From positions 1,674,001 to 1,738,000 of the forward strand of contig NZ_CP080382.1 in the NCBI RefSeq assembly GCF_019443425.1: a stretch of 64,000 nucleotides of DNA, in the 5' to 3' direction. Both the position numbers and the translations under genes were made by a program. Within the stretch, counting starts at the first letter, position 1. Each line of letters opens with the position of its first letter. The notes under the pieces were generated by a model. The model worked only from the letters and a program-made list of their open reading frames with translations. It was not told where the DNA came from and ran no database searches. Source of the stretch: Arthrobacter sp. PAMC25284 (GTDB lineage Bacteria; Actinomycetota; Actinomycetes; Actinomycetales; Micrococcaceae). Positions 34,511-43,600 of the stretch are shown in pieces.

Positions 34511-35957
34511 GGCTCTTCCGAATGCAGAGTGTAGCCGGGGTTGGCGCGCGTGACTTCCGAGGCCGGGAAGTTGGTTCGGCATAGGTGAGGGCCTTGGGTA
34601 AGAATCGGAGTGTCTAGTTCTGATTTTTCTACCGCAAGGCCCTCGTGTTTAAAACTACCTTTCAATGCCCTGACCTGACTACTTTCTGCCGCTTGGACGA
34701 GCTTGGCTTGGAAGCGACCGGGCAGTTCCTTGCTGCCGATCGTGCCGTGATCGCCTGCCGTGTGGTGGCCACGGACGAATGGTGCCGCAAGTGCGGTTGC
34801 CAAGGCATCCCGCGGGACACAGTGACCCGGGAACTTGGCCATGAACCCTTCGGCTGGCGGCCAACCACCTTGCTGGTACGAATCCGTCGCTATCGATGTA
34901 CCGGGTGCGGGCATGTATGGCGGCAAGACACGTCCCAGGCGGCCGAACCACGGTCAAAGCTTTCCCGTCGCGGCCTGGTGTGGGCGTTGGAAGGCATCGT
35001 GTGTCAGCACCTCACCGTGGCCCGCGTCGCCGAGGGCCTGGGTGTGTCCTGGAATACCGCGAACAAGGCTGTACTGGCTGAAGGGCGGCGTGTGCTGATC
35101 AATGACCCCAACCGCTTCGACGGGGTGAAGATTATCGGCGTTGATGAGCATGTGTGGCGACACACCAGGCATGGAGACAAGTACGTCACCGTCATCATTG
35201 ACCTGACCCGGTTCGCGACAAGACCGGCCCGTCCCGGCTGCTGGATATGGTCGAGGGCCGTTCCAAACAGGTCTTCGCTACTTGGCTGAAACAACGTCCT
35301 CAAGCGTGGCGGGACGGGGTGGAAGTCGTGGCCATGGACGGCTTCTCCGGGTTCAAGAGTGCCGCGTCCGAAGAGCTGCCTTCCGCTGTTGCGGTGATGG
35401 ATCCGTTCCATGTCGTCCGTCTTGCCGGCGACGCACTCAATGACTGCCGTCGCCGGGTTCAGCAAGCCACGTGCGGGCACCGGGGACGGGCCGGGGATCC
35501 GCTCTACAAGGCCCGGCTGACGCTGCATACCGGTGACGGGTTGCTGACCGAGAAACAACAAAAGCGAATTGCTGACCTCTTCGCCGAGGAGAAGCATGTC
35601 GAGGTCGAAGCGACGTGGGGCGCGTATCAACGCATGATCGCCGCCTACCGGGAGAAGGACCAGGATCAAGGTAAGAAGCTCATGCAGGCCCTCATTGACT
35701 CCCTCAGCTCTGGGGTCCCCGCCGCCCTGAAAGAACTGAAAAAGATGGGCGGAACACTCAAACGCAGGGCAGCAGACGTGCTCGCGTACTTTGACCGACC
35801 AGGCACCTCCAACGGCCCAACGGAGGCAATCAACGGACGTCTGGAACACCTGCGCGGCTCTGCCCTCGGCTTCCGCAATCTCACCAACTACGTCGCCAGA
35901 TCACTGCTGGAATCTGGAGGATTCAGACCGAAACTACACTCTGCATTCTGAAGAGCT
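34511..35957 (+). mobile_element. Complete ISL3-family insertion sequence (1,447 bp)
   Basis: Ends are 24-bp inverted repeats matching at 22 positions: left begins GGCTCTTCCGAATGC, right (complement) begins AGCTCTTCAGAATGC. The GGCTCTTCC end is typical of ISL3. Perfect 8-bp flanking duplications show a fairly recent, undisturbed insertion into non-coding DNA between the GYD gene and the truncated serine hydrolase copy. The single transposase gene carries a one-base frameshift. A decayed relative lies at 6565-6935. Confidence 0.92.
34645..35951 (+). pseudogene. ISL3-family transposase, frameshifted
   Basis: Two frames, 34645 to about 35212 and from about 35213 to 35951, make one transposase of about 435 aa. 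The N-terminal zinc finger (CRKCGC...CTGCGHVW), helix-turn-helix (VARVAEGLGVSWNTANKAV) and the catalytic DDE domain (IIGVDEHVWR, VAMDGFSGFKSA, GPTEAINGRLEHLRG) are all recognisable. The break is in GACCTGACCCGG near 35205-35216: one more C restores LTPVRDKTGPSRLLDMVEG. The GTG at 34645 begins the protein; its stop lies within the right inverted repeat. Either a real one-base loss or a sequencing error in a C run. Confidence 0.85.
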
Positions 35958-35965
35958 GCTATTCC
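35958..35965. repeat. Right 8-bp target-site duplication of the ISL3-type element
   Basis: GCTATTCC, identical to 34503-34510. Confidence 0.9.
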
Positions 35966-36069
35966 TCCGGTCAGAGGCAGTCAATATGCCGGGATATCCA
36001 TTTCCCGGAGCAGAGGAATCAGCACGGCAGGCGCCCGTGCCGCATTGTCTTCCCCCCACCCCCGGCCCT

Positions 36070-36540
36070 ACCGTGAAGGGACTCTCGGCCGAAGTGCAGG
36101 TGCGGGCATGCGGATCTTATCCAGGTCATTGCTCTGGCTCCTGTTGTGCTGCTTGGCCGCGGGCTTCCTCGGCGGCGCCACACCTCTTTCACTTGCCGCT
36201 CCTGCTGTGCCGGCCGCCGGAACCCTGAATCCGGAGCAGGCCCTACGCGGAGTTGGACTCCTACCTTCAGGACCGAATCGCTACTCACGGAATTCCGGGC
36301 GCCGCTATCGCCGTCGTGAGGGATGGGGTGCCGGTGCACGTCGCCGCCTTCGGCCGCGCGGACGACACCGGGCGGCCGATGACCGCCCGGACGCCGGTGC
36401 TGCTGGCCTCCACCAGCAAGAGCCTCACCGCGATCGCCGTCATGCAGCAGGTCGAGGCCGGCCGGCTGCGGCTGGATGAGCCCGTGCAGACCTACCTGCC
36501 CTGGTTCACGCTGGACAGCAGCCGCTCGTCAGCCATCTAG
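36070..36540 (+). pseudogene. Truncated, frameshifted duplicate of the serine hydrolase gene at 37834
   Basis: From about 36070 to 36537 the sequence closely follows 37796-38262, including the leader, the signal-peptide start (ATG 36108), the LASTSKSLTAIAVMQQVEAGRL active-site segment and LPWFTLDSS. One extra base near 36240 shifts the frame after the signal peptide, and homology stops abruptly at SSAI, directly followed by TAG. About three quarters of the gene is missing. A partial tandem duplication or recombination between former full copies explains it. Confidence 0.85.
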
Positions 36541-36987
36541 TCCGGGCCGGTCTGCGGCAGCGGCTGCTCGTTCTCGCGGGTCGGGAGCGGTCCTGGTCCT
36601 ACGGCAATCTGGGGCGTCATCTACGCCGCCGTCCGGGAGTTGGGCTTGAGGTCCGACGGGGTCACGCATAACCCGATTTTGGCTGCGGATCCAGACCTTC
36701 TATACACAAGGGTTCTTCCGCGCGACGATCCGTATCACTCCGGCAGGCTCTCGCCCGCCGTTACTTTGGTTCCCAGAGTCAGGCCCTGGAGCAATCTGAC
36801 ATGTCACTTGATGGGGTCGATACGTGATCCACAGCGGGTTTGTGGCCCAGATCTGTAGTGGTTGCAGGCCGCCATCACTGCGGCGGCCTGCAACCTGCAA
36901 CCGTTTCAGGAATACAAATACATCGCGGTAAACCGCCCCTTGCCTGCTCTCACTGTCGATTTATCGGGCCCTGCAATGTTGAGGCGT
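36541..36987. other. 447-bp stretch without a convincing gene
   Basis: A 72-codon frame at 36640-36858 has no family match or ribosome site and looks like chance or a remnant. The only clear structure is the hairpin at 36860-36895 listed separately. Confidence 0.4.
36860..36895. terminator. Strong 14-bp hairpin beyond the secreted-protein gene
   Basis: GGTTGCAGGCCGCC (36860-36873) and GGCGGCCTGCAACC (36882-36895) pair perfectly over an 8-base loop. It lies 93 bp past the stop of the leftward secreted-protein gene. No T-run on either side. Confidence 0.55.
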
Positions 36988-37485
36988 TTAAGCCAGAGCA
37001 TCGCACAGATTCCGCTGCTTCCCGGAGGCGCTTTGGAATGTGGATATCCCTTCTGGGTTGTTGGTGATCACAGCCCTCCCTGTGTAGAGAATCGTGCGGG
37101 CACCACCCGTATCTCCCCGAAAGAAGATAAACACGTTTTGACCGGTGAGGGTAAAGGTTGTCGTTCCGCTGGCGGGTGGCTTCGGCGCCAATGTGTGCGT
37201 CACGGACCCATTCGTCGGCACAGTGATGCTCTTACCTGTATCCACGTTGGTAAAGGTAAGGACAAAGCCGTCCCCGCCTGCAACGGTGCGTATGAAGCCG
37301 TTCTTCTCGCGGGTCACCTTCGTCGTTTGGTTGCCGTTGGTCCCGCTGACAGTGATGTCGAACAGGGGGCATCCGGGAAGGGGGTCCGAGGTAGGAAAAT
37401 CGGCAGCGAAAGCCGGTTGTGCTCCCGCGAGCATCAACGCCGCGAGCATTGCCGCAGGCGCGAGGCGCCGCATTCTTTTGTTCAT
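36988..37485 (-). CDS. Secreted protein of unknown function
   Basis: 165 aa with a clear Sec signal peptide (MNKRMRRLAPAAMLAALMLA then GAQPAFA, cleavage likely after AFA near residue 27). The mature part is beta-rich, Gly/Thr/Asn-rich with two cysteines (PGCPLF and near the end NLCDALA) that may form a disulfide. No family recognised. ATG at 37485 has GATGGAG upstream. Confidence 0.72.
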   Translation of the reverse strand: MNKRMRRLAPAAMLAALMLAGAQPAFAADFPTSDPLPGCPLFDITVSGTNGNQTTKVTREKNGFIRTVAGGDGFVLTFTNVDTGKSITVPTNGSVTHTLAPKPPASGTTTFTLTGQNVFIFFRGDTGGARTILYTGRAVITNNPEGISTFQSASGKQRNLCDALA

Positions 37486-37833
37486 GATTTTTCTCCATCA
37501 AGTATGAAGCTGGGCTTCTGCGTTGATGGCGCGCTACCAGTAACTACCGGAGGAGACCGCACGCCTGTAACCGTACGGGCCATGCCCTGACTGCCATCCC
37601 AAGAACGGGCTGCGTGCAACTCCCATGCCGAGCCAATCGGCCGAGCCAACAGAGCGTATCCCGCGGATCCAGCGGACGGCAAGGGTGGACTGCTGTCGGC
37701 CCCGGGGCGGAGCATGAAAGCGATTGACCCCCCAGCCCCGCCGATGACTTCCTAGCCGGCACGGCAGGCCATTGTTTCCCTCGCGCCCCGGTCATACCGT
37801 GAAGGGACTCTCAGCCGAAGTGCAGGTGCGGGC

Positions 37834-39423
37834 ATGCGGATCTCATCCAGGTCATTGCTCTGGCTCCTGTTGTGCTGTTTGGCATTGGGCGTCCTCGGCG
37901 GCGTCACACCTCCGTCACCTGCCGCTCCCGCTGCGCCGACCGCCACAATGCCGAATCCGGAGTATTCCTACGCGGAGTTGGACTCCTACCTGCAGGACCA
38001 AATCGCTACTCTCGGAATTCCGGGCGCCGCCATCGCCGTCGTCCGCGACGGGGTGCAAGTGCACACGGCCGCCTTTGGCCGCGCGGATGACTCTGGTCGG
38101 CTGATGACCGCCCAGACGCCGGTGCTGCTGGCCTCCACCAGCAAGTCCCTCACCGCGATCGCCGTTATGCAGCAGGTCGAGGCCGGCCGGCTGCGGTTGG
38201 ATGAGCCAGTGCAGACCTACCTGCCCTGGTTCACGCTGAACAGCAGCCGCTCGTCAGCCATCACCGTCCGCCACCTGCTCCATCAGACCAGCGGCATGGC
38301 CTCGAAAGACACGGCCTTCGAAGCCTCCGACGCGCAGGGCCCGGAAGCCCTCGGAGGAGGGGTGCGGGCCCTGGCAGACTCCCCGCTGGCCGGCGAACCG
38401 GGCGCGGCTTTCCGGTATGCCAGCGCCAACTTCAACATACTGGGCCTTCTGGTGCAGACGGTTACCGGCCAGCCGTTCCGCGACTACCTGAAACAGCACG
38501 TGTTCGGGCCTCTGGAGATGGCCGACAGCCATCCGACGCGGGCTGAGGCCCGCGCCGGCACAGCAGCGGCCGGCTACTCGCGGTGGTTTGGCGCCTGGTG
38601 GCAGCAGACCGACGTGCCCGCGCCCACCACCGGAATGCCGTCCTCCACGATGTACTCATCGGCCGAGGACCTGAGCCACGAACTGATGGCACTGCTCGAC
38701 GGCGGCGCATTCGACGACGCCCGGATTCTCCAGCCCGGGAGCGTTGAGGCGATGTTAGAGCCACGGGTGCAGGTGGACGGCTCCAAGCGGTACGCGATGG
38801 GCTGGTTCGCCCGGCCGCTGGTGGAGGCAACCGATCCGGCAGCGCCCGCAGCCCCGGAGGCGGCGCTGCCGGTGCTTCTGGAGCATCAGGGTGAATGGGG
38901 CAATAGCCACACGTATTTAGGCCTCGTCCCGTCCACCCGGCTCGGCGTCGCCCTGGTCATCAACGGCAACGACACCGGCGCCCCGTCACGGCTGCGGGCC
39001 ATCGACGCCAACGTCCTGCGCATTCTCCACGGCCAGGCGCCGGCGCCCTGGGTGGTGCATGAGGATTGGCTGCAGCGCTACAGCTGGGCGGTCGCGCTGG
39101 GACTGCTGCTGGCGGAGCTGCTGAGCCTGTGGCTGGCGCTCCGGTTCCTGTTCCCGCGCGGACCTGCCCTTACAAGAAAGCGGTGGGCCTCCTTGGCCTT
39201 TGCCGCCGTGGCCCTCGCCCTCGACGGGTTTGCGCTGTGGCTGTGCCTCATCTACGCCCCCGCCCGGTTCGACACCCACCTCTTCGTCATCATCCGCCAG
39301 TTCCCCGACGTCGGCGTTTTCCTCGTGCCGGTTCTCGCCCTGGCCATCCTGTGGCCGGTCCCGCGAACAGTGTGGCTGCTCCTTGGGATGCGGGGACGCG
39401 CCGCCCCGCCGCCACGCAACTGA
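37834..39423 (+). CDS. Secreted/membrane serine hydrolase, class C beta-lactamase-like
   Basis: 529 aa. Signal peptide (SLLWLLLCCLALGVLGG), then a beta-lactamase/DD-peptidase-type domain with the SxxK motif in LASTSKSLTAIAV (about residue 100), the YxN motif YASANFN and a late HQGEWGNSHTYLG. After about residue 410 come three to four hydrophobic segments (WAVALGLLLAELLSLWLALRFL and following), so the enzyme domain is outside and anchored. Members act on peptides, esters or cell-wall precursors; substrate not predictable. A truncated duplicate lies 1.7 kb upstream. Confidence 0.85.
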   Translation: MRISSRSLLWLLLCCLALGVLGGVTPPSPAAPAAPTATMPNPEYSYAELDSYLQDQIATLGIPGAAIAVVRDGVQVHTAAFGRADDSGRLMTAQTPVLLASTSKSLTAIAVMQQVEAGRLRLDEPVQTYLPWFTLNSSRSSAITVRHLLHQTSGMASKDTAFEASDAQGPEALGGGVRALADSPLAGEPGAAFRYASANFNILGLLVQTVTGQPFRDYLKQHVFGPLEMADSHPTRAEARAGTAAAGYSRWFGAWWQQTDVPAPTTGMPSSTMYSSAEDLSHELMALLDGGAFDDARILQPGSVEAMLEPRVQVDGSKRYAMGWFARPLVEATDPAAPAAPEAALPVLLEHQGEWGNSHTYLGLVPSTRLGVALVINGNDTGAPSRLRAIDANVLRILHGQAPAPWVVHEDWLQRYSWAVALGLLLAELLSLWLALRFLFPRGPALTRKRWASLAFAAVALALDGFALWLCLIYAPARFDTHLFVIIRQFPDVGVFLVPVLALAILWPVPRTVWLLLGMRGRAAPPPRN

Positions 39424-39528
39424 TGCTTCCGGCTTCTTCGTCATCGCCGACACAAATCCAACCCACAATCCACCCAAAATTCTTGCAACTACTAGGAAAC
39501 CGCCAGCGCCGCCTGATAGACAGACTCC

Positions 39529-41118
39529 ATGAATGCCGGGCATATTTTCGTCACGATGGGCAACATACTCAACTTCAAGTCTGACGCGTGGCTGCTGCCA
39601 GTCGATCGGAAGGCTTCACCGGGAACCGGTTGGACAACTGCTCTGCCCCGGCTACGAAAGTCATTGAATGCCAATAATCTGGAGCCACTCCGAAACGAAA
39701 CCGCTTTCGCCGTCGCCCTTGGAGACTGGCCGGACAACGAACCTATGCCGGTCCTTACTGCTGTTCCGTTCCACGGGGTCGAGGCCGCGGAAGATCTCCG
39801 GCCTAGATTTCGGGCGTTTCTCGACGTTGCAACGGACGGCCTTGTTGACCGTCCCCGCCGTGATAGAAACGCATCGGGCCGATCACTTCTTGCCGTCCCC
39901 TTCTTTGGCACCGGCCATGGGGGCGGCAACATCTACCGCGGCGAGATCCTGCGCGTGCTGTTCGAAGAGGCGTACGCAGAAGCCGCACGATCCGGCGTCG
40001 ACGTCGTCTTTGTTTTTCAGGACCAGGCAGGCTTCGCACTGGCTCAGCAGCAGCGCCGGGGCCGCCCCGCCGCCTGGTCCTCGCTGCGCGATTCCCATTT
40101 GGCAGAGGCCAGAAAGCTCGCCGAGCTTGCCCAAGCTGGAATACTCGTGCCATTTCTTGGTGCAGGCGTGAGTATCAGCGCCGGCGCTCCAACCTGGGAG
40201 CGACTGCTGGAACACCTCGCAGAAGAGGCGGGTCTGAGTGAACTTGAGAAAACCGCGCTCAAAGGACTAGGCAACCTAGACCGGGCGTCCGTGCTCAGAA
40301 CGTTTTACGCGGACCGGTCACAGGCTGCGGGGAAGCTCACCTTGGGCGAGGCAGTGAAGTCCGCCGTCGACATGAAAAAATACGGACTCGCGCCTTCACT
40401 TCTCGCCTGCTTGCCCTCCGAAGGCGCCATCACGCTTAATTACGATTCTCTTTTTGAGACGGCTGCCGAGGACGCAGGCAACCCTAGAAACGTCATTCCG
40501 GGAAAGGGTAGAGACACAGTTGCCAAATGGGTACTGAAGCTCCACGGTTCAGTCGAAGAGCCTGAGTCAATTGTGCTGACCCGGGACGACTACCTTGATT
40601 ACAGCGCCACGAAAGAGGCTCTTTCAGCCCTCGTCAAAGCGCACCTAATCACCCACCACCTCCTCTTTGTCGGGTTCGGCTTGTCCGATGACCACTTCCA
40701 CGAGATCATGCACGACGTGCGGCGAGCCCTGCCCGCAAAGGAGGCCGGCGGTAACTTCGGGACGGCACTGATGCTTGACAGCGATTCGATGCGACAACAC
40801 CTGTGGGGCAAACACTTGAGTTTGGTCAGCATGGCGGATCCAGACTCTTCGGAGCCTGATGTGGAGCAAGCGGCGCGCACCCTGGAGATCTTCCTAGACG
40901 CCCTCATAGCCTATTCATCGGACAGCCACTCTTTCCTTCTGGCTGACGCCTACGACGGCGGTCTCTCGCCCGACGAGCGAAAACTGCGGGAGGCTCTCCT
41001 CACGCTCAAGTCGCTGCCAGCCGCTAACGGAGCCAGCAGCGCCGCGCCTGTTATCGACCGGATGTTGCGAGAACTTGGTTGGGATGGGAAGGCTCCGAAG
41101 AGCGAGCCGCTACCCTGA
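39529..41118 (+). CDS. SIR2-domain protein with macro-like N-terminus (putative NAD-depleting defence protein)
   Basis: 529 aa. The C-terminal two-thirds is a SIR2 fold: ILVPFLGAGVSISAGAPTWERLLEHL (about 205-230, nucleotide loop), AITLNYDSLFE, VLKLHGSVEEPESIVLTRDDY and HHLLFVGFGLSDDHFHEIM. SIR2 proteins of this type in bacteria often hydrolyse NAD during phage defence. Residues 1-185 resemble a macro domain: VTMGNILNFKSDAWLLPVD near the start and LLAVPFFGTGHGGGN (about 124-138) fit the ADP-ribose-binding loops, but this is by eye only. No coupled partner gene; the next gene is convergent. ATG at 39529 has no strong ribosome site. Confidence 0.8.
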   Translation: MNAGHIFVTMGNILNFKSDAWLLPVDRKASPGTGWTTALPRLRKSLNANNLEPLRNETAFAVALGDWPDNEPMPVLTAVPFHGVEAAEDLRPRFRAFLDVATDGLVDRPRRDRNASGRSLLAVPFFGTGHGGGNIYRGEILRVLFEEAYAEAARSGVDVVFVFQDQAGFALAQQQRRGRPAAWSSLRDSHLAEARKLAELAQAGILVPFLGAGVSISAGAPTWERLLEHLAEEAGLSELEKTALKGLGNLDRASVLRTFYADRSQAAGKLTLGEAVKSAVDMKKYGLAPSLLACLPSEGAITLNYDSLFETAAEDAGNPRNVIPGKGRDTVAKWVLKLHGSVEEPESIVLTRDDYLDYSATKEALSALVKAHLITHHLLFVGFGLSDDHFHEIMHDVRRALPAKEAGGNFGTALMLDSDSMRQHLWGKHLSLVSMADPDSSEPDVEQAARTLEIFLDALIAYSSDSHSFLLADAYDGGLSPDERKLREALLTLKSLPAANGASSAAPVIDRMLRELGWDGKAPKSEPLP

Positions 41119-41230
41119 GCGAGGCTGACGCCCGCCTGCGAATCACTTAGTCATTGCCTAAGCACAATCAACCACCGTCACGGTGGGAATGCGGTGGTGT
41201 TCACTGAATCTCGGAGGCGCGCCCTCACGG

Positions 41231-41854
41231 TTAAGACACTATCCGGCTTTCGATCAGATCCACCAACGCCGCCCGGCTGCACTCAACCCGTCCGTCAAGT
41301 ACTTCGTGGAGCTCGGATTCACCGACGCGGTCATACATTGAAACGCGAGCAAGCGAAACGCCCGGAACGAACAGTGCGTACACATCGCGAATCGCATCAT
41401 AGAACGCCCGCTGTTTCCACCGCGGCGAGCCTTTTCCAGCGAAGCTTCTGAATGGGTCAGGTGGCCCGAACATTTTTTCGGTAGCCGGTGACGTCCAATA
41501 TCCTCCACGTCCGCCCTTGCGCAAGCATTCGGGCTCGAAATCCGCACTGAACCTTAGATAGCGCTCGGCCCACGGCAGACGACCCGCCCACGGTTCGAGA
41601 GAAGTTCGTCGGTACCTGTTGAAGTGCTGCTCCTCGTCAAGCTCCAACAAGACCTTTCCCCGGTATAGGAGATCCCAGGGGCCCGCTGCAAAATCGGGTT
41701 GAGACTGGATGCCACCTAGTTGCACAAATAAACTCAGAATTTCCAATTTAGCGTTGCTCGGCAGCAACCTGGTGGACGCCCGCGGGATCAGGGATCCTGC
41801 GTCTTTTGCTTCAGGTCCCAGCAGTTCCAGTAGCTTCGCCTCACGCTTTCCCAT
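41231..41854 (-). CDS. Conserved hypothetical protein with nuclease-like LELDEEQHFNRYR motif
   Basis: 207 aa. The central WDLLYRGKVLLELDEEQHFNRYRRTSL pattern recalls restriction-endonuclease-fold small proteins (acidic residue after a beta strand, then E-x-x-H), and the later SPRWKQRAFYDAIRDVYA is likely a conserved helix. I believe related proteins are annotated as a DUF7255-type family, without certainty. No known function. It faces the SIR2 gene tail to tail. ATG at 41854. Confidence 0.6.
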   Translation of the reverse strand: MGKREAKLLELLGPEAKDAGSLIPRASTRLLPSNAKLEILSLFVQLGGIQSQPDFAAGPWDLLYRGKVLLELDEEQHFNRYRRTSLEPWAGRLPWAERYLRFSADFEPECLRKGGRGGYWTSPATEKMFGPPDPFRSFAGKGSPRWKQRAFYDAIRDVYALFVPGVSLARVSMYDRVGESELHEVLDGRVECSRAALVDLIESRIVS

Positions 41855-41957
41855 TAAGTGAGCCTACGGCCGGCAAGTTTCTTCGCATAGGGACGCAATC
41901 AACTTTCGTGCGCAGCACCTCGTGCCGCGCCAATCGGCGATCAGGGACAATGGAGCC

Positions 41958-42542
41958 ATGACCCTCACAACGTTCGCCCTCATCCGTCATGGCCAGACCG
42001 ACTGGAATGCGGAGCGCCGGCTGCAGGGATCCACCGATATTCCGCTCAACGACGTCGGCCGCGGCCAGGCCCGGGAAGCGGTCGCCGCCGTGTCCGGCTA
42101 CAAGTGGGACGCAGTCGTTTCCTCTCCGCTGGGCCGCGCGGCGGAAACCGCGGACCTGATTGCCGGCGGGCTGGGGCTCAGCGTAGCCCGGCACATCCCA
42201 GAACTCGCCGAGCGCAGCTTTGGCCGCGCGGAAGGACTGCAGGACGGCCCCGAGCTGGACGCGCTGCGCATCCCCGGCGGCTTCCTCGGCGCTGAGACTG
42301 AGGACGAGGCCGCACTCCGCGGTCTGGCCGCGCTTGAAGCCTTGGCCGAGGAGTTCCGCGGCGGCCGCATCCTCGTCGTTGCCCACGGCACACTCCTCAG
42401 GCTGAGCCTCAACCGTGCGATCGGGCGCCGGCTGGAGCGCATCGACAACGCGCTGCTCAACCTGGCCCACCACCACCCGGCCGACGGCTGGCAGCTCGAA
42501 TACCTCAACGGCCAGCCGGTGGGCGCCGCGGCCATGAACTGA
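41958..42542 (+). CDS. Histidine phosphatase family protein
   Basis: 194 aa phosphoglycerate-mutase-like phosphatase. The catalytic RHG is in FALIRHGQTDWNAERRLQGSTDIPLN (about residues 6-31), with SSPLGRAAETA, ELAERSFGRAEG and the second His in LVVAHGTLLRLSLNRAIG. Substrate unknown. The ATG at 41958 has AGGGA 8 bases upstream and begins MTLTTFALIRHG; the frame upstream to 41922 is not needed. Confidence 0.88.
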   Translation: MTLTTFALIRHGQTDWNAERRLQGSTDIPLNDVGRGQAREAVAAVSGYKWDAVVSSPLGRAAETADLIAGGLGLSVARHIPELAERSFGRAEGLQDGPELDALRIPGGFLGAETEDEAALRGLAALEALAEEFRGGRILVVAHGTLLRLSLNRAIGRRLERIDNALLNLAHHHPADGWQLEYLNGQPVGAAAMN

Positions 42543-42718
42543 CGGCGGCCTGATTGGCAGGAAGGGGTGGCGACCTTCGGGGGTCGTTCTCGGGGCTGCA
42601 GTAACAGTCGGTTCCCACGCGGGTGCGACCTAGACTGACGCAAAAGCACCTCTAGAACCGCCGGCCCGGGGCTGTGGCATCAATGCCCGATCCGGCCTTC
42701 CGAGAAAGAGCTGAAACG

Positions 42719-43564
42719 ATGAAGTTTGCACGCCTTGGTACACCTGGCTCCGAAATCCCCGCCATCCTGGACGGCGGAAAGTACTACTCTCTCGCGTCCG
42801 TGACTGCGGATCTCACCGCGGACTTCTGGTCGTCCGGCGGACCAGCCCGTGCCGCCGCAGCCCTGGCCGCCGGCGACTTGCCTGAGCTGGAGGCCGACGG
42901 CCTCCGGATCGGTGCCCCCATCACCAGGCCTTCCTCGGTGTATGGCATCGGCTTGAACTACGCCGCACACGCTGCTGAGTCCGGCTCCGCTCCCCCCGCC
43001 TTCCCGCTTCTGTTCCATAAGGCACCCAACACCGTGGTGGGGCCCGATGACGCCGTCACGATTCCCCGCGGCTCGAGCAAAACGGACTGGGAGGTCGAGC
43101 TCGGCGTCGTCATCGGTGCGCGCGCTTCCTACCTCTCGTCCCCGTCGGAGGCCATGGACTACATCGCCGGTTTCGTCACCGTCAACGATCTGTCCGAGCG
43201 CGAATTCCAGCTCGAAGTGTCCGGCGGCCAATGGTCCAAGGGCAAGAGCTGCGCCGGGTTCTGCCCCACCGGCCCGTATCTGGCCACTCCGGATGAGGTC
43301 GACGCCGGCAACCTGCGGCTGCGCAGCTGGGTCAACGGCGATCCGCGCCAGGACTCCACCACCGGGGACCTGATCTTCGACGTCGCCACCATCATTCACC
43401 ACCTCAGCCAGTATCTTGTATTGGAACCAGGGGATCTGATCTGCACCGGCACCCCGGAAGGGGTGGCGATGTCCGGGCGCTTCCCGTATTTGAAGGCCGG
43501 CGACGTCCTCGAAATTGAAGTGGAAGACCTCGGGCGCCAGCGCCAGGAGTTTATCCAGGCCTAA
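42719..43564 (+). CDS. Fumarylacetoacetate hydrolase family protein
   Basis: 281 aa. FAH fold with YGIGLNYAAHAAES, FPLLFHKAPNTVVGPDDAVTIPRGSSKTDWEVELGVVIG (metal-binding Glu pair), YIAGFVTVNDLSEREFQ, KSCAGFCPTGPYLATPDEV and GDLICTGTPEGVAMSG. Such enzymes hydrolyse or decarboxylate acylpyruvates in sugar-acid or aromatic degradation. ATG at 42719 follows GAGAAAGAG. It precedes the lactate-oxidase-type gene by 36 bp; in related clusters a short-chain dehydrogenase gene lies between them and here appears deleted. Confidence 0.87.
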   Translation: MKFARLGTPGSEIPAILDGGKYYSLASVTADLTADFWSSGGPARAAAALAAGDLPELEADGLRIGAPITRPSSVYGIGLNYAAHAAESGSAPPAFPLLFHKAPNTVVGPDDAVTIPRGSSKTDWEVELGVVIGARASYLSSPSEAMDYIAGFVTVNDLSEREFQLEVSGGQWSKGKSCAGFCPTGPYLATPDEVDAGNLRLRSWVNGDPRQDSTTGDLIFDVATIIHHLSQYLVLEPGDLICTGTPEGVAMSGRFPYLKAGDVLEIEVEDLGRQRQEFIQA

Positions 43565-43600
43565 GAACCATGCAGGCCTAAGAAAGGGCACGGTCAGCAC

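Noticed and set aside
36640..36858. 72-codon frame between the truncated hydrolase and the secreted protein
   Set aside because: No family similarity, ribosome site or codon bias supports it.
36070..38262. Composite transposon formed by the repeated hydrolase segments
   Set aside because: The repeats are gene fragments with no transposase or terminal inverted repeats; duplication with decay explains them.
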